Source of the DNA: Shimazuella soli
GTDB lineage: Bacteria > Bacillota > Bacilli > Thermoactinomycetales > Thermoactinomycetaceae
Reading direction: 5' to 3'
Assembly: GCF_022511585.1 (NCBI RefSeq)
Contig: NZ_JAKWBN010000001.1
Span: 106,269-170,268, forward strand
DNA: 64,000 bases
The notes under the pieces were generated by a model that saw only the letters and a program-made list of their open reading frames with translations, did no database searches and was not told the DNA's origin. The position numbers were made by a program, and so were the translations under genes. Each line of letters opens with the position of its first letter. Positions within the stretch are counted from its first letter, which is position 1. Below are positions 43,730-52,137 of this stretch, in pieces.

Positions 43730-44218
43730 TCACTTTCCGTTCATATCCTCATTCGATTCCGTAACATCTGCAAGTTGATACAAAAGATCAAGTAAATGGC
43801 TTCGATTTTCCGGAGGAAAGGAAGATAGTACCTTTTCAGCTGCTGAGATCATAGCATCTCCGGTTTTTTTTATGAGAGGGGCAGCAGTATCTGTAATTTG
43901 TACAAGTGTAGCACGCCGGTCATTGGGGTCCGGTATACGTACTAGAACATTCTCTTTTTCTAAGGCGTCGACGAATTGGGTAACAGTACGCTTTTTAATT
44001 CCTAGTTTTATTGCCAAGTCACTCATCCTGATCTTGCCTGCTTCTTCAATGCATTTCAAAAATCGCATCCTTGGCCCAGTCAAATAGGCAGGTACATCAT
44101 GTGCAGACAGATAAGCTTCAAATTGAGAGTGAAGATAGTGAGTAGTCTTAAACAATATCATTAAAAGATAATCTGGTGTTGGTGTTTCAGTTGAAATAGG
44201 AACTTTTGATTTATTCAT
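43730..44218 (-). CDS. MarR-family regulator
   Basis: The 162-residue protein has the winged-helix region of MarR regulators: IRMSDLAIKLGIKKRTVTQFVDALEKENVLVRIPDPNDRRATLVQIT. A perfect 14-base inverted repeat lies in the gap to the divergent FAD monooxygenase, so it most likely represses that gene and itself until a small aromatic or antibiotic ligand binds. The ATG follows AGGAGG. Confidence 0.93.
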   Translation of the reverse strand: MNKSKVPISTETPTPDYLLMILFKTTHYLHSQFEAYLSAHDVPAYLTGPRMRFLKCIEEAGKIRMSDLAIKLGIKKRTVTQFVDALEKENVLVRIPDPNDRRATLVQITDTAAPLIKKTGDAMISAAEKVLSSFPPENRSHLLDLLYQLADVTESNEDMNGK

Positions 44219-44245
44219 AAATCCTCCTTGACGGCCTGTATTTTA

Positions 44246-44282
44246 GTGTGTATACTCACATTATATTAGTGAGTATACACAC
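44246..44282. promoter_or_regulatory. MarR operator
   Basis: GTGTGTATACTCAC and GTGAGTATACACAC form perfect inverted arms with a 9-base centre (attatatta... region) between the divergent MarR and monooxygenase genes. Confidence 0.8.
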
Positions 44283-44362
44283 TGTTTCCATCCTCACTAA
44301 ATTCAGTTTATCTTATCATGTTATCGATGAAAAGAACAAAATTTGGAAGGTGATTTAATAAA

Positions 44363-45961
44363 ATGGAAAAGACAAAAACCCCAGTATTCATTGTAGGTGG
44401 TGGATTGGTAGGTTTAACCGCAGCTCTTTGTTTGGAAAAGCATAAAATTCCTTATTTACTAATAGAACGACATGCTGGTACTTCTATTCATCCCCGTGCA
44501 AACGGTATGAACATACGTACAATGGAAATTTTCCGTGAATTAGGAATTGAAGAAGAGATCCGAGCAGCTGGAAAGGTACTGGAAAAAAGCAATGGTGCCA
44601 TTGAAGCAGAGGTGCTAGCTGGGACCGATTTAAGCAGTCTCAAACGAATAGCTCCAAATGGACATGAATTAGAAGAAGTGATTGGGAAAATTACGGAGGA
44701 AATTAGTCCTGTAATAGGTTGTGCGTGTTCTCAAGATCAGTCAGAACCTGTTTTACTGTGGAAAGCACAGGAGTTAGGAGGAGGAGATTTTCGCTTTTTT
44801 ACGGAGCTTATTTCCTTTGAACAAACAAATACTGGTGTTCAAGCTTTGATAAAGGATCGGAAAACAGGACGAGAAGAAACCATATTTGCTGAATATATGA
44901 TTGCTGCTGACGGAGCAAAAAGCCAAGTACGGGAAGCGCTAGGAATGGAGTTTACTGATGGAGGCTCTTTTGGACATCACATCAATATTTATTTTCAAGC
45001 TGATCTAAGTAAATTGGTAGAAGGAAATGAATTTATTGTATGCAATATTACCAATCCTGAATCTCCTGGACATATAATTGCTGTTAATAACAAAGACCGC
45101 TGGTGTTTTCATGTTCTCTATCATCCTGAAAGAGGGGAATCACCAAAAGATTTTCCAGAGGAACGCTGCGTAGACCTTATTCGTAAAGCAATCGGTCTGC
45201 CAAATTTAAATGTTTCCATACTAAGCGTCCTTCCTTGGGAGGCTGCCTCACGAATTGCCAGTCATTATCAAGTTGGACGTGTTTTCTTAGCAGGCGACGC
45301 AGCTCATGTCATGCCGCCGAAAGGAGCATATGGTGCAAATACCGGAATACAAGATGCTCATAATTTAGCTTGGAAATTAGCGGCTGTATTACGGGGTGAA
45401 GCAAATCCTGTTATTTTAGCAACTTATGAACAGGAACGAAAACCTGTAGCTCAATTTGCTGCTGACCAGTCCGTTTTGTATGTTACGAGAGAAGAAGGAC
45501 ATGTGCATTCCCTTATCCCGGCTATTGGGTACCAATACCAATCAGATGCTATTTGGACAGAAGAAAATTCTATAATTCAAGATAAACTGATCTTAAATGG
45601 TGTACCTGGAAAACGTGCCCCGCATATCTGGTGTTTGTATCAAGGAGAACGAATATCGACAATTGATTTATTTGGGAAAAACTTTGTGTTGTTTACAGGA
45701 GATAAAGGAGAAAAGTGGTTAGATGCTGCTGCTCGTGTTTCTTCAAAGTTGGGAATCACATTACATGCGTACCAAGTAGGTGATGATGGAGACCTAGTTG
45801 TTACAGATAATAAGTGGCAAGAAGCTTATGGAGTATCGTCTGAGGGTGCTGTTCTTATACGACCTGATGGTTTTGTCGCTTGGCGATCAAAAGAAGAGGT
45901 AGAAAACAAAGAGGAAACTTTAAAAAGCGTGTTTCACCAAATTTTGTTCGATGGAAGTTGA
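44363..45961 (+). CDS. FAD-dependent aromatic monooxygenase
   Basis: The 532-residue protein belongs to the PheA/TetX-like class A flavin monooxygenases. The FAD-binding motifs are FIVGGGLVGLTAALCLEK (GxGxxG), the YMIAADGAKSQVREAL (DG) motif and GRVFLAGDAAHVMPPKGAYGANTG (GD motif). A thioredoxin-like C-terminal domain of about 130 residues follows. Relatives hydroxylate polyketides, phenols or rifampicin. It faces a MarR regulator with an operator between, suggesting induction by an aromatic compound or antibiotic. Confidence 0.92.
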   Translation: MEKTKTPVFIVGGGLVGLTAALCLEKHKIPYLLIERHAGTSIHPRANGMNIRTMEIFRELGIEEEIRAAGKVLEKSNGAIEAEVLAGTDLSSLKRIAPNGHELEEVIGKITEEISPVIGCACSQDQSEPVLLWKAQELGGGDFRFFTELISFEQTNTGVQALIKDRKTGREETIFAEYMIAADGAKSQVREALGMEFTDGGSFGHHINIYFQADLSKLVEGNEFIVCNITNPESPGHIIAVNNKDRWCFHVLYHPERGESPKDFPEERCVDLIRKAIGLPNLNVSILSVLPWEAASRIASHYQVGRVFLAGDAAHVMPPKGAYGANTGIQDAHNLAWKLAAVLRGEANPVILATYEQERKPVAQFAADQSVLYVTREEGHVHSLIPAIGYQYQSDAIWTEENSIIQDKLILNGVPGKRAPHIWCLYQGERISTIDLFGKNFVLFTGDKGEKWLDAAARVSSKLGITLHAYQVGDDGDLVVTDNKWQEAYGVSSEGAVLIRPDGFVAWRSKEEVENKEETLKSVFHQILFDGS

Positions 45962-46066
45962 AACAGCTAAGTTTTCTCATCATATATAAACCTCATTAAA
46001 ATTCCAAATATTATGATTTGGTTAGAGGGAAACAGGATAATACCAATCGAAGAAAGGACTCTCATC

Positions 46067-47233
46067 ATGAAAAATACAATTTCATCAGAGAATAAGCCCC
46101 TAATACGGTGGATTAGAAATCATGCTCATGAACTTACTACCATTGATCCGCTAGCGCCACTAACTGACCTTTCGAAATTTGCTAGTATGTTACAAGACAA
46201 AAAAGTAGTCAGCTTCGGTGAATCGACTCGTGGTGCTCGGAGCTCCCATCAAATGCATCTTATCAAACATCGTTTTCTGAGATTCTTAGTTGAGTTTTTA
46301 GGATTTCGTTCCCTAGCTCTAGAAGTTGATTGGACAATAGGAATTCAGGTTGATGAGTACCTTCGTACAGGCAGAGGTAATCTACGAGCATTACTATCAA
46401 ATATATGGGAACCATTACAGACAGAAGAATTTTTTGATGCCATTCAATGGATGCGTTCTTACAACCAACAGCATCCAAACGATACCATTCGAGTTTTTGG
46501 TGGATATTCACAAGGTGTACCTGCGAATGCCTACGACATAGTGCTTGATTACGTTCGGTCAATATCATTCGAGCATTTAGACGAGCTGGAAGCTCATTAT
46601 GCTGTACTTCGTTCCTCCCATCAGGAAAAACAAGTACTCATCAATCACGCTAAACTAGCTTATGAGTTTGTGGCTGATCTTCCCGGTGGTGAAAATCACT
46701 CGATTGCGCTCCAATACGCCCGATTTATCTGGGGATTTTATGAACAAATCGACTTGGATAAATTAGACCTTGATCAAAGATTCGCTAGAAACATGATTTT
46801 ATGGCATAAGCACACAGGTCATAAAATGGTGTATTGGGGTGGAATTGCTCATGTGGCAAACAATCATATTATTCCGAACAGGGGATATAGTGTGGGAAGC
46901 CACTTAAGGAAGTTTTTTGGATCGGATTATTCATCTATCTGTCTAACTTTTCATCATGGTTCAGGGTCAGATACTATTTCTCCACCGTCTTCAGAATTTG
47001 CTGAAGCTGTTTTGAGCAAGGCTGCCATGGATATATTTCTATTAGATTTACAAATGGAAAAACCTGAATCGGTTCAATTATGGTTCAAAACTCCAACGAA
47101 GGTGCGTGCGATTGGCCCCTACTATGATCCCAAGAAAGATCCTACCCATTTAAACGGGTTTCTTTCTGATTGGTTTGATATCATCATTCATATACAAGAG
47201 ATTACACCTGCCGTTCGGCTTGTGTCAGGTTGA
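46067..47233 (+). CDS. erythromycin esterase-like protein
   Basis: The 388-residue protein matches the Ere family: SFGESTRGARSSHQMHLIKHRFLRFLVEFLGFRSLALEVDW, the WMRSYNQ segment, and MVYWGGIAHVANN. Ere enzymes open the macrolactone ring. In the family the first motif normally reads GExTHG; here the histidine is an arginine (GESTRG), so catalysis may be altered. The ATG at 46067 has a GAAAGGA site; the upstream frame to 46013 lacks one. It lies about 105 bases after the monooxygenase gene in the same direction. Confidence 0.85.
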   Translation: MKNTISSENKPLIRWIRNHAHELTTIDPLAPLTDLSKFASMLQDKKVVSFGESTRGARSSHQMHLIKHRFLRFLVEFLGFRSLALEVDWTIGIQVDEYLRTGRGNLRALLSNIWEPLQTEEFFDAIQWMRSYNQQHPNDTIRVFGGYSQGVPANAYDIVLDYVRSISFEHLDELEAHYAVLRSSHQEKQVLINHAKLAYEFVADLPGGENHSIALQYARFIWGFYEQIDLDKLDLDQRFARNMILWHKHTGHKMVYWGGIAHVANNHIIPNRGYSVGSHLRKFFGSDYSSICLTFHHGSGSDTISPPSSEFAEAVLSKAAMDIFLLDLQMEKPESVQLWFKTPTKVRAIGPYYDPKKDPTHLNGFLSDWFDIIIHIQEITPAVRLVSG

Positions 47234-47327
47234 AATACTATCGTGATCAAATTCCAATTGCAGGGGAAATCAAAAAATTTAGAGATAAGGCCTTATCCAT
47301 TCAATTGATTTAGGGAAGGTGATTTTA

Positions 47328-48119
47328 ATGCCGTTTATTACAGTTCCAGATGGGACACGTGTCTATTATGAAGAGTCAGGCGAGGGCGAACCGCTTATAC
47401 TGATCAGCGGACAAGGATTGGATCATACCTTTTGGGACCCTATTCGAGATGATTTTGCAGATAATTACCGCGTGATCGTTTATGACCAGCGGGGGACAGG
47501 TCAAAGTGATAAACCATCCACTCCACCTTATACAACTCGTATGTTTGCGCAAGATGTAATTGCGCTGCTCGATCATCTAAACATTGAGCGAGCGCATGCA
47601 TATGGCATATCAATGGGAGGACGAATATGCCAATGGTTAGGCATCGATCATGGAGATCGTATCGGTTCATTGGTATTAAGTGCGACAACGCCAGGGAATG
47701 CTCATGGCGTTCGTAGGCCAAAATATATTAATGATCTGCTTTCGCAAAGTAATTCGCAGAAAACATGGCTCGATATGTTATCTTTGCTTTACTCTCCTGA
47801 GTGGTTAGAAACCCATATGGATATAGTTAAGAAAATATTTATAAGTTCTCCTATTCCAGAATATGCACGAAAATTACATTATCAGGCTAGTGAAAATCAT
47901 GATGCATGGGATTTTTTACCTGATATTCATGTTCCTGTACTTGTTATTCATGGCAGTGAAGATGAAATGAACCCTACTGCCAATGCGTATTTGCTTGCTG
48001 ATCGTATACCAAATGCGGAGCTGTCCATTATTAATGGTGGTCGCCATGGTTATTTTATTGAATTTCGTGAAGAAGTGACTAAGAGGGTTATAGATTTTCT
48101 AAAGCGTCATCCTTTGTAG
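47328..48119 (+). CDS. alpha/beta hydrolase
   Basis: The 263-residue protein is a classical alpha/beta hydrolase: SGQGLDHTFWDPI (oxyanion hole), GISMGGRICQW (nucleophile serine in GxSxGG), IHGSEDEMNPTANA (acid) and GGRHGYFIEF (histidine). It resembles the pimeloyl-CoA esterase and 3-oxoadipate lactonase group. It follows the Ere gene in the same direction and could share an inducer. Substrate unknown. Confidence 0.92.
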   Translation: MPFITVPDGTRVYYEESGEGEPLILISGQGLDHTFWDPIRDDFADNYRVIVYDQRGTGQSDKPSTPPYTTRMFAQDVIALLDHLNIERAHAYGISMGGRICQWLGIDHGDRIGSLVLSATTPGNAHGVRRPKYINDLLSQSNSQKTWLDMLSLLYSPEWLETHMDIVKKIFISSPIPEYARKLHYQASENHDAWDFLPDIHVPVLVIHGSEDEMNPTANAYLLADRIPNAELSIINGGRHGYFIEFREEVTKRVIDFLKRHPL

Positions 48120-48140
48120 TGAGAAACTAAAAAATCCAAC

Positions 48141-48178
48141 AAAAAGATCCTATTCGTATTACTCGAATAGGATCTTTT
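48141..48178. terminator. bidirectional terminator
   Basis: AAAGATCCTATTCG and CGAATAGGATCTTT pair perfectly between two convergent genes. Confidence 0.9.
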
Positions 48179-48182
48179 GCAT

Positions 48183-49151
48183 TTATTTATTATACACGAA
48201 GTCTTCCTTTGCTGACTTTTCCCGGACTTGCTGTGTTTGTATTCGTTTTTCTTCGATAATATAATGAGGTCTTTTCTTTGATTCATAGTAGATTCTACCG
48301 ATATATTCTCCGATGACACCGATGGAGATGAGTTGAATGCCCCCTAATAGACCAACGGAAGAAATAATCGTAAAGTATCCAGGAATGACGATGCCATGCA
48401 TCAAGATCTGGATAAAGGTGTATAAAATATAGAAAATATCCGTGATGGTAACAAACGATCCTAAATAGATAGCCAAGCGAAGAGGTTTGTTGTTAAAAGA
48501 GATCAATCCGTCCAATGCATAGTTTAAAAGCTGCCCAAAGGACCATTTGCTTGTCCCTTGATCACGCAGGACATTGTCATATTCAATGACATATTCCTGA
48601 AACCCAATCCAAGAAAATAATCCTTTTGAAAATCGATTGTATTCTTGTAAAGACAGAAGAGCATCCACTGCTCGGCGGCTAAGTAAGCGGAAATCCCCCA
48701 CACCATCTGTCAGCATTACATCGATCATACCATTCATCAAGCGATAGTACAGCTTGGAGAACATGGTTCGTATACCGCCCTCTCCTCTGCGGTTTCGTTT
48801 TGTGATAACTTGGTCATATCCATTCCGGTATGCTTGAACCATATCGGGAATAAGATGGGGTGGATGTTGGAGATCGGCATCCATGATGATTACAGCTTCA
48901 CCCGTAGAGAAGTTTAACCCTGCCAACATAGCAGATTCTTTCCCAAAGTTACGACTAAAAGATATATAGTGAGCATGTTGATCTTTTTCTGTAATTTCTT
49001 TTAATATCTCAAGTGTTTTATCTTTACTGCCATCATTGATAAAGATAAGTTCATAAGGAATCTGATTTTCTTGCAGTATGGTTGTGAGTTCCTTGTGAAA
49101 TCGATGCATAATCGGCTCTTCATTATAACAAGGGATAACGAACGAAAACAT
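48183..49151 (-). CDS. GT2 glycosyltransferase, GtrB/CsbB type
   Basis: The 322-residue protein has the GT2 catalytic part (FVIPCYNEE, FINDGSKDKT, IIMDADLQHPP, GDFRLLSRRAVDAL) and two C-terminal membrane spans with GGIQLISIGVIGEYIGRIYYESKKRP. Enzymes of this group load undecaprenyl phosphate with a sugar, and a GtrA protein then helps flip it. A GtrA gene is at 39140. A duplicated fragment of this gene lies at 42774. It is monocistronic with about 270 AT-rich bases upstream. Confidence 0.9.
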   Translation of the reverse strand: MFSFVIPCYNEEPIMHRFHKELTTILQENQIPYELIFINDGSKDKTLEILKEITEKDQHAHYISFSRNFGKESAMLAGLNFSTGEAVIIMDADLQHPPHLIPDMVQAYRNGYDQVITKRNRRGEGGIRTMFSKLYYRLMNGMIDVMLTDGVGDFRLLSRRAVDALLSLQEYNRFSKGLFSWIGFQEYVIEYDNVLRDQGTSKWSFGQLLNYALDGLISFNNKPLRLAIYLGSFVTITDIFYILYTFIQILMHGIVIPGYFTIISSVGLLGGIQLISIGVIGEYIGRIYYESKKRPHYIIEEKRIQTQQVREKSAKEDFVYNK

Positions 49152-49419
49152 AGTAAAAGCCCTTCCTGTTGGGTTATTTTATGAAAATTAAGTAAAATGA
49201 GTTCGATTGGTTAATTTGTAGGTATTGGTATAGTTATGATTCTAAAATATCGTTTTATACGACGTCAACCAAGGAAACTGTTTTTTTCTGATAATTTATA
49301 GGTATTAGTGGAGATAAATAGAAACTCGTCAAGTGACTTGGTAAGAAAGTAACAAAATGGTACACTAAAATCCAAATGACTTGATATGATTATAGAAAAA
49401 AGATTTGGAGGACTTCATC

Positions 49420-49992
49420 TTGAACTTATTAAATCAAATTTTAACTCATAACAAAGAATTCATCAAAAACAAGGAATATGAGCAATTCAAAACGGATAAG
49501 TTTCCAAATAAACGACTTGTTATATTGTCTTGTATGGATACACGTTTAGTTGAATTATTGCCTAGAGCAATGGATGTGGGGAATGGTGATGTTAAGATCA
49601 TTAAAACTGCTGGAGCTATTGTATCCCATCCATTTGGAAGTACGATGAGAAGCATTCTAGTGGCTATTTATGAACTGGGTGCAGAAGAAGTTTGCGTTGT
49701 CGGGCATCATGACTGTGGAATGGCCAAAATTAAAGCAGAGAGTACACTGGAAAAGATGAAAGCCCGTGGAGTCAGCCAAGAAAAATTAGATTTACTCTAT
49801 TACTCTGGAATAGACTTCAAAAAGTTTTTACACGGCTTTGACTGCGTAGAAGACAGCGTGAAACATAGTGTAGAAATGATTCACCACCATCCACTTATGC
49901 CTAAAGATGTCGCTGTACATGGATTGGTCATCGATCCAAAATCAGGAAAACTCGATTTGGTTGTCAATGGCTACGAAGCTCAGCTTGCTTAA
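49420..49992 (+). CDS. beta-class carbonic anhydrase
   Basis: The 190-residue protein has the zinc ligands of beta-carbonic anhydrases: CMDTR (C-x-D-x-R) near residue 40 and HHDCGM (H-x-x-C) near residue 100. It interconverts carbon dioxide and bicarbonate in the cytoplasm. It is close to B. subtilis YtiB. I choose TTG 49420 as start since GGAGG is 8 bases upstream; the frame from 49405 includes the ribosome site itself. Confidence 0.9.
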   Translation: MNLLNQILTHNKEFIKNKEYEQFKTDKFPNKRLVILSCMDTRLVELLPRAMDVGNGDVKIIKTAGAIVSHPFGSTMRSILVAIYELGAEEVCVVGHHDCGMAKIKAESTLEKMKARGVSQEKLDLLYYSGIDFKKFLHGFDCVEDSVKHSVEMIHHHPLMPKDVAVHGLVIDPKSGKLDLVVNGYEAQLA

Positions 49993-50030
49993 GCAAAACT
50001 TTCAGATGACGAAATAAAATGGATAGAGAA

Positions 50031-50063
50031 GCCAGCCGGCAAATTTAGCAGGCTGGTTTTTTT
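50031..50063 (+). terminator. terminator of the carbonic anhydrase gene
   Basis: GCCAGCC and GGCTGG form a stem followed by seven T, 40 bases after the stop. Confidence 0.85.
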
Positions 50064-50333
50064 ATGGGAAAAGGTGGTATACACTTCCTTCCCTTTGTCA
50101 AACAATAGCCCTCATTTAACTCTTTTGCAGTTGTTTAAAAAACAGCTTCTATTTTGAACTGCACCCCATGGGGGCAGTGTTACTATGATTGGATTACTTG
50201 ATGAGAGTATTTATCGTTTTATTTTTTTTGTAAAATTTTTCTTCTCTTATAAATAAAGAGCTTTACTGTTTTTATATTCTTCGGTTTCAACTATCCATCA
50301 CTGGATCATTATAAAAATAAATTTATAATTATA
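50064..50333. other. intergenic region before the dimethylarginine operon
   Basis: No gene is seen. The stretch is AT-rich, with one short GC-rich stem CTGCACCCC/GGGGGCAG at about 50160-50178, which may be a second terminator. Confidence 0.4.
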
Positions 50334-50395
50334 TTGACAGTAGGCTTTTTTATCTTTTAAATAAGAGTATGATCTATTTTAGGAAAACGTTTTCA
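50334..50395 (+). promoter_or_regulatory. promoter and cre-like site of the ddah operon
   Basis: TTGACA (50334), 18 bases and TAAATA form the promoter. Downstream GGAAAACGTTTTCA (50382-50395) matches the CcpA cre consensus at all but its first base and is placed where binding would block transcription. Confidence 0.65.
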
Positions 50396-50441
50396 TAATG
50401 TGGAAACTTATAATTTTAATCTGTTTGAAGGAGGCTTTTTG

Positions 50442-51203
50442 ATGTTTACTAGAGCAATCGTGAAGAAAATAAGTAAAAGCTATGTAGATGGACTGACTAC
50501 TTCTAATCTAGGAAAACCTGATTTCGAGAAAGCACAAGCACAACATGCGCAGTATGTAGCTGCCTTAAAACAATGCGGACTTGAGGTTACAGTGCTAAAT
50601 GCAGATGAAGAATATCCAGATTCAACATTCGTAGAGGATACTGCTGTTCTCACAAATGAATGCGCTGTCATTACAAATCCAGGTGCACCTAGTCGTAATG
50701 GTGAGATCATCGAGATGAAAGAAGTTTTGAAACAATTTTATGAGAAAGCAGAAAAGATTCATGCACCTGGTTATTTAGATGGCGGGGATGTATTGCAAGT
50801 GGACAAGCATTTTTATGTAGGGCTTTCCACTAGAACCAATCGGGAAGGTGCAGAACAATTTGCCGCAATCCAGCAAAAATATGGATATGAAACGACCATT
50901 GTTCCGCTCGAGAAATTTTTCCATCTAAAAACAGGGATCGCTTATTTAGGGAACAATGATTTAGTAGTTGCAGGAGAATTCATTGATCATCCTGATTTTG
51001 AAGAATATAACAAAATCGTTATTGATGAACAAGAGGAATATTGTGCGAACTGTATCCGCATCAATGACTATGTCATTATCCCAAAAGGTTATGAGCGTTC
51101 CAAGAAAAAAATCGAAGATGCTGGCTATAAGACAATCGAGCTGGACATGTCTGAAATACAAAAACAAGATGGCGGTTTGAGCTGTTTGTCGTTGAGATTT
51201 TAG
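50442..51203 (+). CDS. dimethylarginine dimethylaminohydrolase-like
   Basis: The 253-residue protein has a five-bladed amidinotransferase fold: DSTFVEDTAVLT, APGYLDGGDVL, the catalytic histidine in FFHLKTGIAYLG and a cysteine near the end in GGLSCLSLRF. DDAH turns N-dimethylated arginine into citrulline and dimethylamine. The ATG at 50442 has GAAGGAGG upstream. A second amidinotransferase-fold gene and an amino acid permease follow in the same operon, consistent with uptake and breakdown of arginine derivatives. Confidence 0.9.
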   Translation: MFTRAIVKKISKSYVDGLTTSNLGKPDFEKAQAQHAQYVAALKQCGLEVTVLNADEEYPDSTFVEDTAVLTNECAVITNPGAPSRNGEIIEMKEVLKQFYEKAEKIHAPGYLDGGDVLQVDKHFYVGLSTRTNREGAEQFAAIQQKYGYETTIVPLEKFFHLKTGIAYLGNNDLVVAGEFIDHPDFEEYNKIVIDEQEEYCANCIRINDYVIIPKGYERSKKKIEDAGYKTIELDMSEIQKQDGGLSCLSLRF

Positions 51204-51224
51204 ACCAAAAATGGGGATGATCTT

Positions 51225-52100
51225 GTGAGGTATGGATGTCAGAGTATGGTAGGAAGTATCGAACGAATCATGGTCAAACACCCAAAGGATGCTTTTATCA
51301 GTCAAGAACATTTAGAGGAAAACTGGAGAAAATTTAACTATATACGATGCCCGGATTATGAAGAAGCAGTACAGGAATATGATAAATTTTTGGCTGTTTT
51401 GAAAAAGCACGTGCCCGAAATTCATTTTCTCCCCAAAAACGATACAGTTGGTTTGGACTCCATCTACACCCATGATCCAGTAAAAATCACCAAGAAAGGT
51501 GCCATTTTGCTTAAATCTGGCAAGTATCTTCGCAGACCAGAAGCTGGGGCTATCAAAGATTACTTCAACGAGCTTTCCATTCCGATCCTTGGAGAGATTA
51601 CAGGAGAGGGAAGAGTCGATGGAGGGGACGTAGTGTGGTTCGATGAACGTACGCTGGTGGTTGGAAGAGGATATCGGACAAATGAGGAAGGAATCCGCCA
51701 ACTGAGAGAATTAACCCAAGAAGTTGTGGATGAATTTATCGTGGTTCATCTTCCACATGGTAATGGTCCTGAAGAATGTTTACATTTGATGTCCTTTATC
51801 AGCTTTATCGATCATGATTTAGCAGTAGTTTACTCCAAATTGATGCCAGTAGTTTTTCGGGAGTTGTTGATTACTCGAGGCGTGAAGCTGCTGGAAGTAT
51901 CGGATCAGGAGTATGACAACTTAGGATGTAATATTTTAGCTATTTCCCCCCGAAAGTGTATGATGGTTGCTGGTAATCCTCAGATCAAGCAGCTGCTGGA
52001 AGAAGAAGGGGTGGAGGTCTTGGAATACAAAGGGGAAGAAATCTCCTATTTGGGTACAGGCGGTCCGACCTGTCTCACTTCCCCTGTTTTGAGACGATAA
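51225..52100 (+). CDS. amidinotransferase-fold protein (DDAH/ADI relative)
   Basis: The 291-residue protein has motifs of the same fold: GLDSIYTHDPVKIT, GRVDGGDVVWFD, HLMSFISFIDHDLAVV and a cysteine near the end in GGPTCLTSP. The last four form the active site seen in amidinotransferases and arginine deiminases. The exact reaction is uncertain. It starts at GTG with GGGATGA before it, 21 bases after the DDAH gene. It could act on a second guanidino substrate carried by the following permease. Confidence 0.85.
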   Translation: MRYGCQSMVGSIERIMVKHPKDAFISQEHLEENWRKFNYIRCPDYEEAVQEYDKFLAVLKKHVPEIHFLPKNDTVGLDSIYTHDPVKITKKGAILLKSGKYLRRPEAGAIKDYFNELSIPILGEITGEGRVDGGDVVWFDERTLVVGRGYRTNEEGIRQLRELTQEVVDEFIVVHLPHGNGPEECLHLMSFISFIDHDLAVVYSKLMPVVFRELLITRGVKLLEVSDQEYDNLGCNILAISPRKCMMVAGNPQIKQLLEEEGVEVLEYKGEEISYLGTGGPTCLTSPVLRR

Positions 52101-52137
52101 AAGGCAAGAATAACCCAAATGGGGAAGGAGCAGTTCC

